The translations under genes and the position numbers were made by a program. The notes beneath the pieces were generated by a model that was given only the letters and a program-made list of their open reading frames with translations, made no database searches and had not been told where the DNA came from. DNA of 64,000 nt. Source: Methylobacter tundripaludum SV96. Its GTDB lineage: Bacteria > Pseudomonadota > Gammaproteobacteria > Methylococcales > Methylomonadaceae. Within the stretch, counting starts at the first letter, position 1; each line of letters begins with the position of its first letter. Shown one piece after another: positions 42,743 through 50,529 of the stretch. Where the stretch lies: the NCBI RefSeq assembly GCF_000190755.2, contig NZ_JH109153.1, positions 434,001 through 498,000 on the forward strand. The letters run 5' to 3'.

Positions 42743-43126
42743 TTATTCGGCAATTTTCACCAACCAGCCGCCATCGCCCTTGCAATTATTTTGTCCATCG
42801 GCAGTGATAGCAATTCTGGCGTAAACCCCTTTTAACGACGCCGGTATTGTCCCACTTACCTGAAAACCGCCTTCAGTTCTGGGCGTGACGTTGAGGGTAG
42901 CCGGGAGCCCTTTGACTGCAACCTTGATCGTATTGGAGTAAGTGTTTGCAGACGCGGTGAAAGAAAAAGCTGATCCCGCTGCAACTTCGGTGTTTTCAGC
43001 GGGCGTAAAATGGGTAAACTCGGGTTTGGCACAGGCTTTTGAACTACTGCCGCTACCGTAAGCCCATGAAGCGCCGGTAACCATCATTAACATCAAAAAC
43101 CACAAGCAATTATATTGTTTCATCAT
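42743..43126 (-). CDS. Secreted small protein, unknown function
   Basis: A 127-residue protein with a signal peptide (WFLMLMMVTGASWA-YG). The mature part is Ser/Thr-rich and beta-like, with two Cys (KACAKPEF and NNCKGDGGW) that may form a disulfide, as in a single Ig-like domain (AAGSAFSFTASANTYSNTIKVAVKGLPATLNV resembles the cadherin/putative-Ig type GLPATL motif). It lies in a minus-strand run with two lipoproteins. Not recognised further. Confidence 0.7.
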   Translation of the reverse strand: MMKQYNCLWFLMLMMVTGASWAYGSGSSSKACAKPEFTHFTPAENTEVAAGSAFSFTASANTYSNTIKVAVKGLPATLNVTPRTEGGFQVSGTIPASLKGVYARIAITADGQNNCKGDGGWLVKIAE

Positions 43127-43177
43127 CGTGCCTCTTTGCGTTGTTATAGTGATTTATTTTCAAGCCGGTAGAAAAAA

Positions 43178-43288
43178 TTACTGCAATGAAGTGGGTTGTT
43201 GCGCTACTTTCCTGTCCATTTTCATGCCCTCGCCGTCACATCCTGAAATAACTAAAGCCAAAATCCAGATATACATCATTATTTTCAT
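43178..43288 (-). CDS. Tiny lipoprotein of 36 residues
   Basis: GAGGACTAATTT precedes an ATG that opens MKIMMYIWILALVISGC, a complete lipoprotein signal with lipobox VISGC, followed by only 19 residues (DGEGMKMDRKVAQQPTSLQ). Asp right after the Cys suggests retention in the inner membrane. It is too short for usual gene callers. It belongs with the secreted and lipoprotein genes downstream; entericidin-like peptides are a possible comparison in size only. Confidence 0.55.
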   Translation of the reverse strand: MKIMMYIWILALVISGCDGEGMKMDRKVAQQPTSLQ

Positions 43289-43323
43289 AAATTAGTCCTC
43301 TATTTAATTAATTCGTAACCCTC

Positions 43324-44460
43324 TCATAGCGACTGCTTAAACGGCAGATAAGAGGCGGCATCCTGTTTATAAAGCCGTGTGGCTTGCTGCTCCCTGACTA
43401 AAAAATGATCGATCGCTTTGGCAAACCGGGCATCCTTGATCCAGTGCGCGGAATACGTAGTGATCGGCTCAAATCCGCGCGAAATCTTGTGTTCGCCTTG
43501 GGCGCCTGAATCAAACCGCTTTAAGCTATGCTCAATACAATAGTCCAGTCCCTGATAATAACAGACTTCAAAATGCAGGCTATTGTATTCTTCGTGACAG
43601 CCCCAATAGCGGCCGTACAAGGTATCCGCACCAACAAAACTTAATGCGGCGGCAATGTAGTTATCATCTTTAACCGCCAACACCAGCAATAATTGTTCAC
43701 CCATGGTTGCGGCTATTTGCTGAAAAAACGCCGGATTCAAATAAGGTTGCGAGCCTCTTTTTAAATAGGTCATTGTGTAAAACTGAAAAAACGCCCGCCA
43801 TTGCACTTCACTGACATCCGGCCCGGCAATACGCAACAAACTGACGCCCTGTTCGCTGACCCGGCGGCGTTCGCGCTTGAGCATTTTGCGTTTACCGGCA
43901 TTCAAGGTTTGCAGGAAATCGTTAAAGTCACCATAACCCCGGTTAAACCAGTGGAACTGTACGCCCTCGCGAATACTCAAGCCCAATGACCGTAACAGCT
44001 CTGCCTGTTGCTCGACAGGAAACAAGCAATGCCATGAAGAAATGCCCAGCTTATCTGACAGCTGTTTTATAAAATCCAGTAGTAATTGCATGACCTCAAC
44101 CGGATTGACAGCCTCTGCAAAAACAATACGCTCGCCCTGGCAAGGCGTCAGCGGGATGGCGGTCAGCCATTTTGGATAATAATCGATGCCCTGCTGCTGA
44201 TAAGCTTGGGCCCACTGATGGTCAAACACATATTCGCCCCAGGAATGCCGCTTAAGGTACAAGGGCATAAAAGCAACCAGTTCATCTGCCTCCGTAACCA
44301 GTAAATGCGCAGCCTCCCAACCCGTTTGCTCAGAGACCGAACCGCTTTGCTCCAGCGCCGACAAAAACTCATGCCGTAAAAACGGATAGGCGTCGCCCGC
44401 AAGTCGATTCCAGACCGTGCAATCAACTTGCGCCATACTATGGATTTGTTTTACTTCCAT
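43324..44460 (-). CDS. FemAB-like acyltransferase (DUF482/PF04339 type)
   Basis: A 378-residue protein of the family often annotated as GNAT N-acetyltransferase or peptidogalycan biosynthesis protein. Family segments are ADAYPFLRHEFLSALEQSGSV-like start, GWEAAHLLV, PLYLKRHSWGEYVFDHQWAQAY, SSWHCLFP, GVQFHWFNRGYGDFNDFL with KRKMLKRERRR, and the end FDSGAQGEHKISRGFEPITTYSAHW. The molecular substrate is not known; transfer of an amino acid or acyl group is inferred from the fold. The ATG faces the DUF938 gene 52 bases away, so the two share a promoter region. Confidence 0.88.
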   Translation of the reverse strand: MEVKQIHSMAQVDCTVWNRLAGDAYPFLRHEFLSALEQSGSVSEQTGWEAAHLLVTEADELVAFMPLYLKRHSWGEYVFDHQWAQAYQQQGIDYYPKWLTAIPLTPCQGERIVFAEAVNPVEVMQLLLDFIKQLSDKLGISSWHCLFPVEQQAELLRSLGLSIREGVQFHWFNRGYGDFNDFLQTLNAGKRKMLKRERRRVSEQGVSLLRIAGPDVSEVQWRAFFQFYTMTYLKRGSQPYLNPAFFQQIAATMGEQLLLVLAVKDDNYIAAALSFVGADTLYGRYWGCHEEYNSLHFEVCYYQGLDYCIEHSLKRFDSGAQGEHKISRGFEPITTYSAHWIKDARFAKAIDHFLVREQQATRLYKQDAASYLPFKQSL

Positions 44461-44512
44461 TTTTAAAAACAGTACAGTTAAAACAGCAGAATAACATCAA
44501 TCCCTCAAACTC

Positions 44513-45109
44513 ATGCCCCATAAACCTTTTTCTCAGGCCTGTGAAAACAATAAAGATCCCATTTTGCAGGTTATCAGAACGACTTTTTGCCGGCCGACAA
44601 CCGTTTGGGAAATCGGCAGCGGCACCGGTCAACACGCCTGTTATTTTTCCGCGCATCTCCCGCATCTTGAATGGCAGCCTACCGATAGAAGCGAAAATAT
44701 TCCCGGCATCCGTTTATGGCAGGAACAAGCAAAATTAGCCAATTTGAAACCGCCATTATCGCTGGATGTCACCGATGCGGTGTGGCCATGCAGCGCTATC
44801 GACGCATTATTTACCGCCAATACGCTGCACATCATGAGCTGGGATGAGCTACAAATATTCTTTGATCGTCTGACTAAACACCTGAGTCCCAAAGCGTTTA
44901 TTTGTATTTACGGTCCGTTCAACTATAACGGCGCTTATACCAGCGACAGCAATGCCTCTTTCGATCAATGGCTTAAAAGCCGAAATAGCTCAAGCGGCAT
45001 TAGAAACTTTGAAGACATCATGGCTTTATCGACATCCAGGGGCTTTAGCTTATTAAACGATATGGCCATGCCCGCCAACAATCGTTTGCTTGTGCTGCAA
45101 AACAGCTGA
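44513..45109 (+). CDS. DUF938 SAM-dependent methyltransferase
   Basis: A 198-residue protein of the DUF938 family. The S-adenosylmethionine loop is VWEIGSGTGQHACYF (about residues 31-45), followed by WQPTDRSE and the typical LFTANTLHIMSWDEL and FICIYGPFNYNGAYTSDSNASFDQWLK. It is common in proteobacteria, but the substrate is unknown. Divergent from the FemAB-like gene; 39 bases before a small membrane protein gene on the same strand. Confidence 0.88.
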   Translation: MPHKPFSQACENNKDPILQVIRTTFCRPTTVWEIGSGTGQHACYFSAHLPHLEWQPTDRSENIPGIRLWQEQAKLANLKPPLSLDVTDAVWPCSAIDALFTANTLHIMSWDELQIFFDRLTKHLSPKAFICIYGPFNYNGAYTSDSNASFDQWLKSRNSSSGIRNFEDIMALSTSRGFSLLNDMAMPANNRLLVLQNS

Positions 45110-45148
45110 AAGCATTGATCCGTTATTTTCTTCAACAGGCAGGCCCAC

Positions 45149-45652
45149 ATGTTCATTTATTCGTTACCGTTATTTTTCACTCATATTGGTCTGGCAAGTC
45201 CGCTGGATTTGCTGATTATTTTTATGGCCTTGTTTATCGTTCTGTTTGTAAGTTCGCTGTTTGGCGGGGAAAGTTTGCAGAAGCAATCCTCGGACAACTA
45301 TCTGTTTGCCGCATGGAACGGCAGTGCGCCCCTAAAGTGGGCGTTCTGGCCTTTTTTTCTAATCCTGAACGCTTGTTTGTATACAGCGGATACGCTGGCA
45401 AAAGCCGGACTATTTACCGTATCCAGCTGGGATGACGTGCATTTGATGCTATTGCTGCCGATTGTCTGGTGGACAACGGCTGTTTGGCGATGTTCGCCAA
45501 ACAGCCGTTTAAGCGTTTGGGCAGCATGCGCCCGCTTGCTGACAATCAGTGTATTTTTTGAATACAGCTTGAAGCTATTGATACGCATAGACTATCCAAG
45601 AATATTCTTTGGATGCGATGAGTTGTTATTGGATTATGGCAGCTGCTTTTAA
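45149..45652 (+). CDS. Small inner-membrane protein, unknown
   Basis: A 167-residue hydrophobic protein with about four predicted helices (SPLDLLIIFMALFIVLFVSSLF; LKWAFWPFFLILNACLY; LMLLLPIVWWTTAVW; LLTISVFFEYSLKLLI). The family is not recognised. A perfect 15-bp inverted repeat, AACGGCTGTTTGGCG with its inverse (45475-45509), lies inside the frame at the third-to-fourth helix junction. The C-terminal part may therefore have been altered by a small palindrome. Downstream of the DUF938 gene, probably cotranscribed. Confidence 0.6.
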   Translation: MFIYSLPLFFTHIGLASPLDLLIIFMALFIVLFVSSLFGGESLQKQSSDNYLFAAWNGSAPLKWAFWPFFLILNACLYTADTLAKAGLFTVSSWDDVHLMLLLPIVWWTTAVWRCSPNSRLSVWAACARLLTISVFFEYSLKLLIRIDYPRIFFGCDELLLDYGSCF

Positions 45653-45691
45653 AAGAAACTGCCCAATCCACTGATGAAGCACTCAGAACGT

Positions 45692-45997
45692 TTAGTTCGA
45701 GCTTGGCCCCTTTAATTCCGCTGTGGATTGCGCCTGACCGAGCACTTTCAGCAATTGCGACATATCATCAGAGGTTTCCGCCACTTGCGGCTGCGGCCCC
45801 TCTATTTTTTCCTGGGTCCAGTCCACCATCTCTCCCGATCCCCACGACACCAAGGAGGCAAGCGAAAACACCAGCATGCCGCGGGTCATGCCCTTGGGTA
45901 TGCCCTGCACCTCAAGATAACGGTGGAGATACCGGGCGGCGATGAAGAACACAAGGGTGGATATAACCAGGTTCCATGTGGAAGGTAAGGTGAACAT
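45692..45997 (-). CDS. Small membrane protein, unknown
   Basis: A 101-residue protein with two hydrophobic segments (WNLVISTLVFFIAARYL and GMLVFSLASLVSWGSG) and a charged cytoplasmic tail (DWTQEKIEGPQPQVAETSDDMSQLLKVLGQA). Not recognised. It is convergent with the previous gene and lies 83 bases downstream of the ParB-like gene on the same strand. Confidence 0.6.
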   Translation of the reverse strand: MFTLPSTWNLVISTLVFFIAARYLHRYLEVQGIPKGMTRGMLVFSLASLVSWGSGEMVDWTQEKIEGPQPQVAETSDDMSQLLKVLGQAQSTAELKGPSSN

Positions 45998-46080
45998 TAT
46001 TGGCGGTTCTCTTGAGTTGGAAGGTTATCAATCATGATTTTTCATGCACTTGTTTGCGAGACGCGATGACCCGGCCGCAA

Positions 46081-46938
46081 TCAAATATTTTGTAATTCCT
46101 TAAGCTCGGCTTCAAGTTTCAAGAACTGATCTTTCCAGTGTTCAGCGGTCTTAACCGCTTCATTCTTTTCATCCATCAAAGCATTGATGCGCTCGTTTAA
46201 AACCCGGTTCAGTTCGGTTAATTTCTTAACTTCTTCGATCGAAGCCAAAACCCTATCGTCCGACTCAAACACTTTCAGCATGACATCGTTATCAGCTTCC
46301 AACGCTTTTATCGCACCTTGTTGTTCGTCAATAATGCCGCTCAACTGAGCTTCGTGGTCTTCCTCAGCTTCCTGCTCGACAGCCTGAACCGGTTCAGGCT
46401 TTGGGACTACAAACTTTGGCGGCGTGATCTCTTTAATGGCTTTATTCAGGCTTTTTTTGCCGTCTATGACTTCCTTTACCAACTCTGCCGGTGCTTCCTT
46501 AACCAGTTTATCCGCTAACTGCTGGGTGCGGTGCCCTACTCCGGATTGCTTAGCCCTGGCGGTGGCGGTGTCTAATTGAGCAGCATCGCGTAACTGGGGA
46601 TTACCCGCTGCCTGAGCATTTACCCAACTTTGAGAGGCCGAAACGATAGCCGCAGACTGGCCTTGCGTTAAGTGCCGACGATGTAAATTCGACGACAAGA
46701 TAAATTGCGTCGGGTTAGAGCCGGTGTACTCAATAATGACCGGGGCAATACCCAGCTCACATAGCGCACGATAGCGATTGCCACCATCCAGAATCATGCC
46801 GTCAAGGGAATAAATAGGGTGTGTTTGTCCGTTATTCAGCAGATTATCTTTAAGCGAATCGAACTCGGCATCGGACATCCGTGGGAAGTAAGTGCAAAGC
46901 GGGTGTAGTTCCATGGTTTGATTATTTTTCTCAGTCAT
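46081..46938 (-). CDS. ParB/Srx-domain protein with coiled coil
   Basis: A 285-residue protein. Residues 10-75 carry the ParB-like nuclease/CTPase fold (LHPLCTYFPRMSDAEFDSLKDNLLNNGQTHPIYSLDGMILDGGNRYRALCELG), followed by SSNLHRRHLTQGQSAAIV, a typical ParB continuation. The middle resembles a KorB/HTH-like segment (GHRTQQLADKLVKEAP). The C-terminal third is acidic and coiled-coil-like. No parA or replication gene is nearby, so this is an orphan, often plasmid- or island-derived. It could be a regulator rather than a segregation protein. Confidence 0.82.
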   Translation of the reverse strand: MTEKNNQTMELHPLCTYFPRMSDAEFDSLKDNLLNNGQTHPIYSLDGMILDGGNRYRALCELGIAPVIIEYTGSNPTQFILSSNLHRRHLTQGQSAAIVSASQSWVNAQAAGNPQLRDAAQLDTATARAKQSGVGHRTQQLADKLVKEAPAELVKEVIDGKKSLNKAIKEITPPKFVVPKPEPVQAVEQEAEEDHEAQLSGIIDEQQGAIKALEADNDVMLKVFESDDRVLASIEEVKKLTELNRVLNERINALMDEKNEAVKTAEHWKDQFLKLEAELKELQNI

Positions 46939-47054
46939 TGATCGGCCTTAATTTAGGCCGGCCATTATATCATGGCTACACGCAATAGTTTTTAGCGGGC
47001 ATGCTGACATGCTGACATGCTCATGGTGTTTTAAAGTTGCGCCTTAAAATCCGA

Positions 47055-47582
47055 TCAATTCGCCGACAAGACTTTTTCCAATATATCCAAGCGCAAATCC
47101 GCAACTTTAGGCGTCCACAACTCAGGATTGACCGGAAACGCCTTGCTTACCCCGGTGCGCCGGTAACCGCGCCGTTGATAAAATGCGATCAGCTCATTCC
47201 TGCATGCAATGACGGTCATAACCGATTTACTGACACCCCAGCTTTCCAGCGCGGCCAGCTCTGCTGCAAGCAGCAATTGCTTGCCTACGCCCCTTCCCTG
47301 TAACGACGGACGCACTGCCAGCATACCGAGGAAAACCATATCGGCCTGTTTCTGCAAATGCACCGAACCGACCAGTTCCGCTCCGTCTTTACACAGCAGA
47401 AACATCGAATCGTCAGTTGCGATTAAGCGCAGGATTTCTTCGGTCTCGGTTCTGCGCCCGGCCAGCAAATCGGCTTCCGTGGTCCAACCTTGTTGACTGG
47501 ATTCGCCGCGATAAGCCGAGTTAACCAGAGCCGCAATCTGCTCGGCATCCTGATTGTCGGCCTTGGAAATCGATAGCGCCAT
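47055..47582 (-). CDS. GNAT-family N-acetyltransferase
   Basis: A 175-residue acetyltransferase. The acetyl-CoA motif is VRPSLQGRGVGKQLL (motif A), with FLGMLAV before it and ELIAFYQRRGYRRTG after it. The substrate is unknown; the pattern suits small-molecule or amino-group acetylation. The ATG at 47582 shares one base with the stop of the aldo/keto reductase gene (TGATG), so translation is coupled and the longer TTG start at 47588 is less likely. Confidence 0.88.
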   Translation of the reverse strand: MALSISKADNQDAEQIAALVNSAYRGESSQQGWTTEADLLAGRRTETEEILRLIATDDSMFLLCKDGAELVGSVHLQKQADMVFLGMLAVRPSLQGRGVGKQLLLAAELAALESWGVSKSVMTVIACRNELIAFYQRRGYRRTGVSKAFPVNPELWTPKVADLRLDILEKVLSAN

Positions 47583-48430
47583 CACCAAAGCAACGCCTCA
47601 ACCGCATCGCACTCGTCGACGGTCAGTTCAAAATCGAAGATCGCCAAGTCTTCCCGCATGTGGCTTTCCGATGTAGTCCCGGTTAACGGAATAATGTCGA
47701 TTTGACTCAAGTAACGGAAAAATATTTGCGCGGCATGACAGCGGTATTTCGCCGCCGGCGCTTGCAGTGTCGGATGCGCCAAGACATTGGGATTGGCGCT
47801 CAGCGTCCAGAAGCTTTGATAAATTATCCGATGTTCCCGGCAAAAATCGCGGATGGCTCGGTCGTACCCGGTCTCGGCATAAAACCGGTTCTGGATAACC
47901 GCCGGTTTGATCGTGGCATCTCGATACAAAAGCTCAAACTGTTGGATATCGTAACAATTGCTGATCCCCAGCTGTTTGACGCCGCCGTCGTGAAAGATCC
48001 GCTCCATTGCCTGCCACACTTCCATGGTATGCAGCCGGTTTGCCAGCGGCGAATGCAGCACCAGACAATCCAGGTAAGTGGTTTGCAGATTTTTCAGCGA
48101 GGCCTGGAATGATTGCGCGACCTGCTCGCTGAGGCCGGCGTTGGGATCATAAGGCACTCGCGCCGGGTCCTGACCGCTCATCGACGTGAACTTGCTTTGC
48201 AGATAAAGCTCACTGCGATCTATCCCGCGATGCAGACAGGCGGCCACGCCGTCGCCGACACCCGCTTCATTGTAATGCTTGGGCTGGCAGGCGGTATCAA
48301 TGCCGCGAAAACCCAGCCCGATGGCCTGTTCTACCAGCGCCGCCGTGCGCTCTTTCTTCCAGGCCGTACCGTAAATAATCCGGGGCATCCGTACCCCGCA
48401 AGCGGAAATCAAAAAGTCGTTAGCGTTCAT
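47582..48430 (-). CDS. Aldo/keto reductase
   Basis: A 282-residue (beta/alpha)8 NAD(P)H-dependent reductase. The catalytic tetrad is visible: D45 in GIDTACQ, Y53 in KHYNEAGVG, K80 in YLQSKFT and H126 in LVLHSP. GISNCYDIQQFELL and PLTGTTSESHMREDL follow as in the family. GGAG stands five bases before the ATG at 48430, which I prefer to a GTG six bases upstream. Closest in style to AKR proteins of plant-like 2,5-diketogluconate reductase type; the substrate is open. First gene of a two-gene operon with the GNAT gene. Confidence 0.9.
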   Translation of the reverse strand: MNANDFLISACGVRMPRIIYGTAWKKERTAALVEQAIGLGFRGIDTACQPKHYNEAGVGDGVAACLHRGIDRSELYLQSKFTSMSGQDPARVPYDPNAGLSEQVAQSFQASLKNLQTTYLDCLVLHSPLANRLHTMEVWQAMERIFHDGGVKQLGISNCYDIQQFELLYRDATIKPAVIQNRFYAETGYDRAIRDFCREHRIIYQSFWTLSANPNVLAHPTLQAPAAKYRCHAAQIFFRYLSQIDIIPLTGTTSESHMREDLAIFDFELTVDECDAVEALLW

Positions 48431-48460
48431 AAGCACTCCATGAAAAATATTGGACTTCGA

Positions 48461-48796
48461 TTATCCTCGCACATTAACTGATTTCGGGCTACCGGCTATC
48501 GAGCCGCATAGCGATTTTCCGGCTTTTCCGCAACCGGCGTCAAACTGAACCGACTGTATTAAATCTTCCTCAAATTGCAAAAAGCATTTTGCCTGTTTTA
48601 GCACAACCTTAACGCTGATCATCACACCGGTACTGACGCTATCCAAGCCGATTCCGATGCGCAAAGTTTCATCGGCAATGTGCGGATACTCATACACCGG
48701 ACCTGGGCCGTTATTAGCCTTACCCGCGCCATCAATACGCGCAACAGCCCGATAACATTGATTAAGCAGCTTTTGATCGTGGAATTCTTGAAGACA
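48461..48796 (-). pseudogene. Open continuation of the PAS-protein frame after its stop
   Basis: Directly after the TAA of the PAS gene (48797-48799) the same frame stays open for 111 codons. The peptide looks protein-like (LLNQCYRAVARIDGAGK; ADETLRIGIGLDSVSTGVMISVKVVLKQAKCFLQFEEDL). It has no ATG; a GTG at 48697 lacks a ribosome-binding site. It may be the eroded end of a longer gene or a separate remnant. I do not recognise the peptide. Confidence 0.35.
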
Positions 48797-49270
48797 TTAA
48801 ATTTCCACAAAAAAAGTTGCTTTTACGACTTTGCCATCCCGGATTTCCAGATTGTCCGCATTGCCTTCGCGGAATCGTTTGTAGGCGGCGCTTGCCGCTT
48901 GGATTTGCTCATAAACGGGTTTACTGCGCACCGACATATAGCCGATCAGATGATTGTTTTCGTAAATGGGCGCGGCATTGGCAACAGCCCAATAATAGCC
49001 GCCGTTTTTGCAGCGGTTTTTAACTATTCCCCTCCACGGGCGACCTGCTTTTAGCGATTGCCACATATCCTCGAACGCTTCAGGCGGCATGTCGGGGTGG
49101 CGCACTATATTGTGCGGCTTGCCGATCAGTTCTTGCTTGGAAAACCCGCTAACCCTGAGAAAATCTTCATTAATGTAGGTAATCATTCCCCTTAGATCGG
49201 TCTTGGAAACAAGAGAATCATGCTCTGCGAGGTTATACGCCACATCGGTTACAGGAATATTGATTTTCAT
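48797..49270 (-). CDS. Aer-like single PAS-domain protein
   Basis: A 157-residue protein that matches the sensory N-terminus of Aer-type aerotaxis receptors: VSKTDLRGMITYINEDFLRVSGFSKQELIGKPHNIVRHPDMPPEAFEDMWQSLKAGRPWRGIVKNRCKNGGYYWAVANAAPI. Such PAS domains bind FAD and sense redox state. The membrane, HAMP and signalling domains of a full receptor are missing, so it is either a stand-alone sensor module or a truncated receptor. The frame stays open after its stop (see the adjacent entry). Confidence 0.85.
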   Translation of the reverse strand: MKINIPVTDVAYNLAEHDSLVSKTDLRGMITYINEDFLRVSGFSKQELIGKPHNIVRHPDMPPEAFEDMWQSLKAGRPWRGIVKNRCKNGGYYWAVANAAPIYENNHLIGYMSVRSKPVYEQIQAASAAYKRFREGNADNLEIRDGKVVKATFFVEI

Positions 49271-49923
49271 AATGGATTTCTTTTTTGGTAAGAATTAATC
49301 GATAAACTTTCAATCAAACTGACATAGAGAATGAGTGATTTTTTAATATATCTTGCGTCGGTGCCCCGGCTAGTCAATGGACTGTGCCTCAATGCGGAAA
49401 TGAACGTAGCGTGCGGCAAATAAATCCAACGGGATTTCAGCACCTTACGGGACCAGACAAAATAAGCGAATGCGAAAGAAATGAAGCAATAGGCCGACGT
49501 GATCGGCGCAACGGCAAGAACGGAGACAGGAACGGCTTCGGCGTCCAGTTGATACTGAAGCCTGCTGCGGCATTTATTTCCGCCGGGGAACTTGAGGACT
49601 TGTTTAATCATGCCTTCTGCCTCAGCGGGATGCAGATGACGCCGAACAATAGGCGCAGAGTCGCTGCAATCAAGCGGTAAAACGCCAGATAGTCAAACAG
49701 AGAGGGGGAATTTTGACCTGTAAAGCGAATTGCAAGCTGCCTGAACACGCGCGTCTCCTGCCTTTTGGGCATTTTTCGTCAATTCCCGCTTATGAAAAAA
49801 TCTACGGGTAGCTTAACGAGGCGTGTTCTGGGCCTCAAATATTCGGCGCCGGGGGCAGAGGCAAACCGAAATAATTATGTAAGTTATAACCTACATACAG
49901 TCTAAAATCAAAAGGAATTTAAC
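49271..49923. other. Intergenic region with no supportable gene
   Basis: About 650 bases. A 114-codon minus-strand frame (49267-49611) and a 98-codon plus-strand frame (49384-49680) overlap each other; neither has a ribosome-binding site or a recognisable product. The minus-strand one has a hydrophobic stretch (VLAVAPITSAYCFISFAFAYFVW) and could be a decayed membrane protein. Confidence 0.35.
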
Positions 49924-50529
49924 CTACCTGCCAAGATTCAGGGCTTCGCTCGCCTTGATAACGTCTATCGCCAGTTCCGCCAGTCTTCGGCTCTGGCTGC
50001 GTGCGGTTTTGCGCAACAGCTCAAAGGCCGCCTTGCGGCCGAGCCGGTATTGCACCATGGTGATACCGACGGCAATACTGATTTCACGCTCGCCATCAAG
50101 GGCGTTTTGCAACTGCTGTCCGGTCATCCGCAAGCTGCGAAGCTCTGCGGCACGGGCCAGGGCAGCTTCAATAGCCGGCACCAGCTGTCTTGTATCGACC
50201 GGTTTCACCAGATAGCCCAGCGCACCGCATGCGGCGGCCTGCTCAACGATCGCCTGATCGCTGTAAGCGGTCAACAGCAGGAAGGGGATATGGTCGAATG
50301 AATGCAGCCGCTCCGCCAGTTCCAGTCCGCTCCTGCCCGGCATGCTGACATCGAGAATAACCAGGTCCGGCCTCTCTCCACTCGCCAGTAAGGCTTCAGC
50401 CTCGTCCACGGATTCTGCGGTGCTGACGGCATAACCGGCCTTGGACAGGCCTTGGGCCAGCGTTGCCAACACCAGGCGTTCGTCGTCGACCAGTAAAAGA
50501 GTATGTTTGCTGTTGATAGTAGAGTTCAT
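49924..50529 (-). CDS. Response regulator with ANTAR RNA-binding output domain
   Basis: A 201-residue regulator. The receiver has the acidic pocket VDDE, phosphoacceptor D60 in LVILDVSMPG and K109 in YLVKPVD. The C-terminal ANTAR domain (about residues 130-195: QLQNALDGEREISIAVGITMVQYRLGRKAAFELLRKTARSQSRRLAELAIDVI) binds paired RNA hairpins and prevents termination. It overlaps the kinase gene by four bases (ATGA), so kinase and regulator are made together. Targets would be transcripts with a two-hairpin leader. Confidence 0.93.
   Translation of the reverse strand: MNSTINSKHTLLLVDDERLVLATLAQGLSKAGYAVSTAESVDEAEALLASGERPDLVILDVSMPGRSGLELAERLHSFDHIPFLLLTAYSDQAIVEQAAACGALGYLVKPVDTRQLVPAIEAALARAAELRSLRMTGQQLQNALDGEREISIAVGITMVQYRLGRKAAFELLRKTARSQSRRLAELAIDVIKASEALNLGR

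Noticed and set aside
49267-49680. Overlapping frames on both strands between the PAS protein and the ANTAR regulator
   Set aside because: No ribosome-binding site and no recognisable product on either strand.
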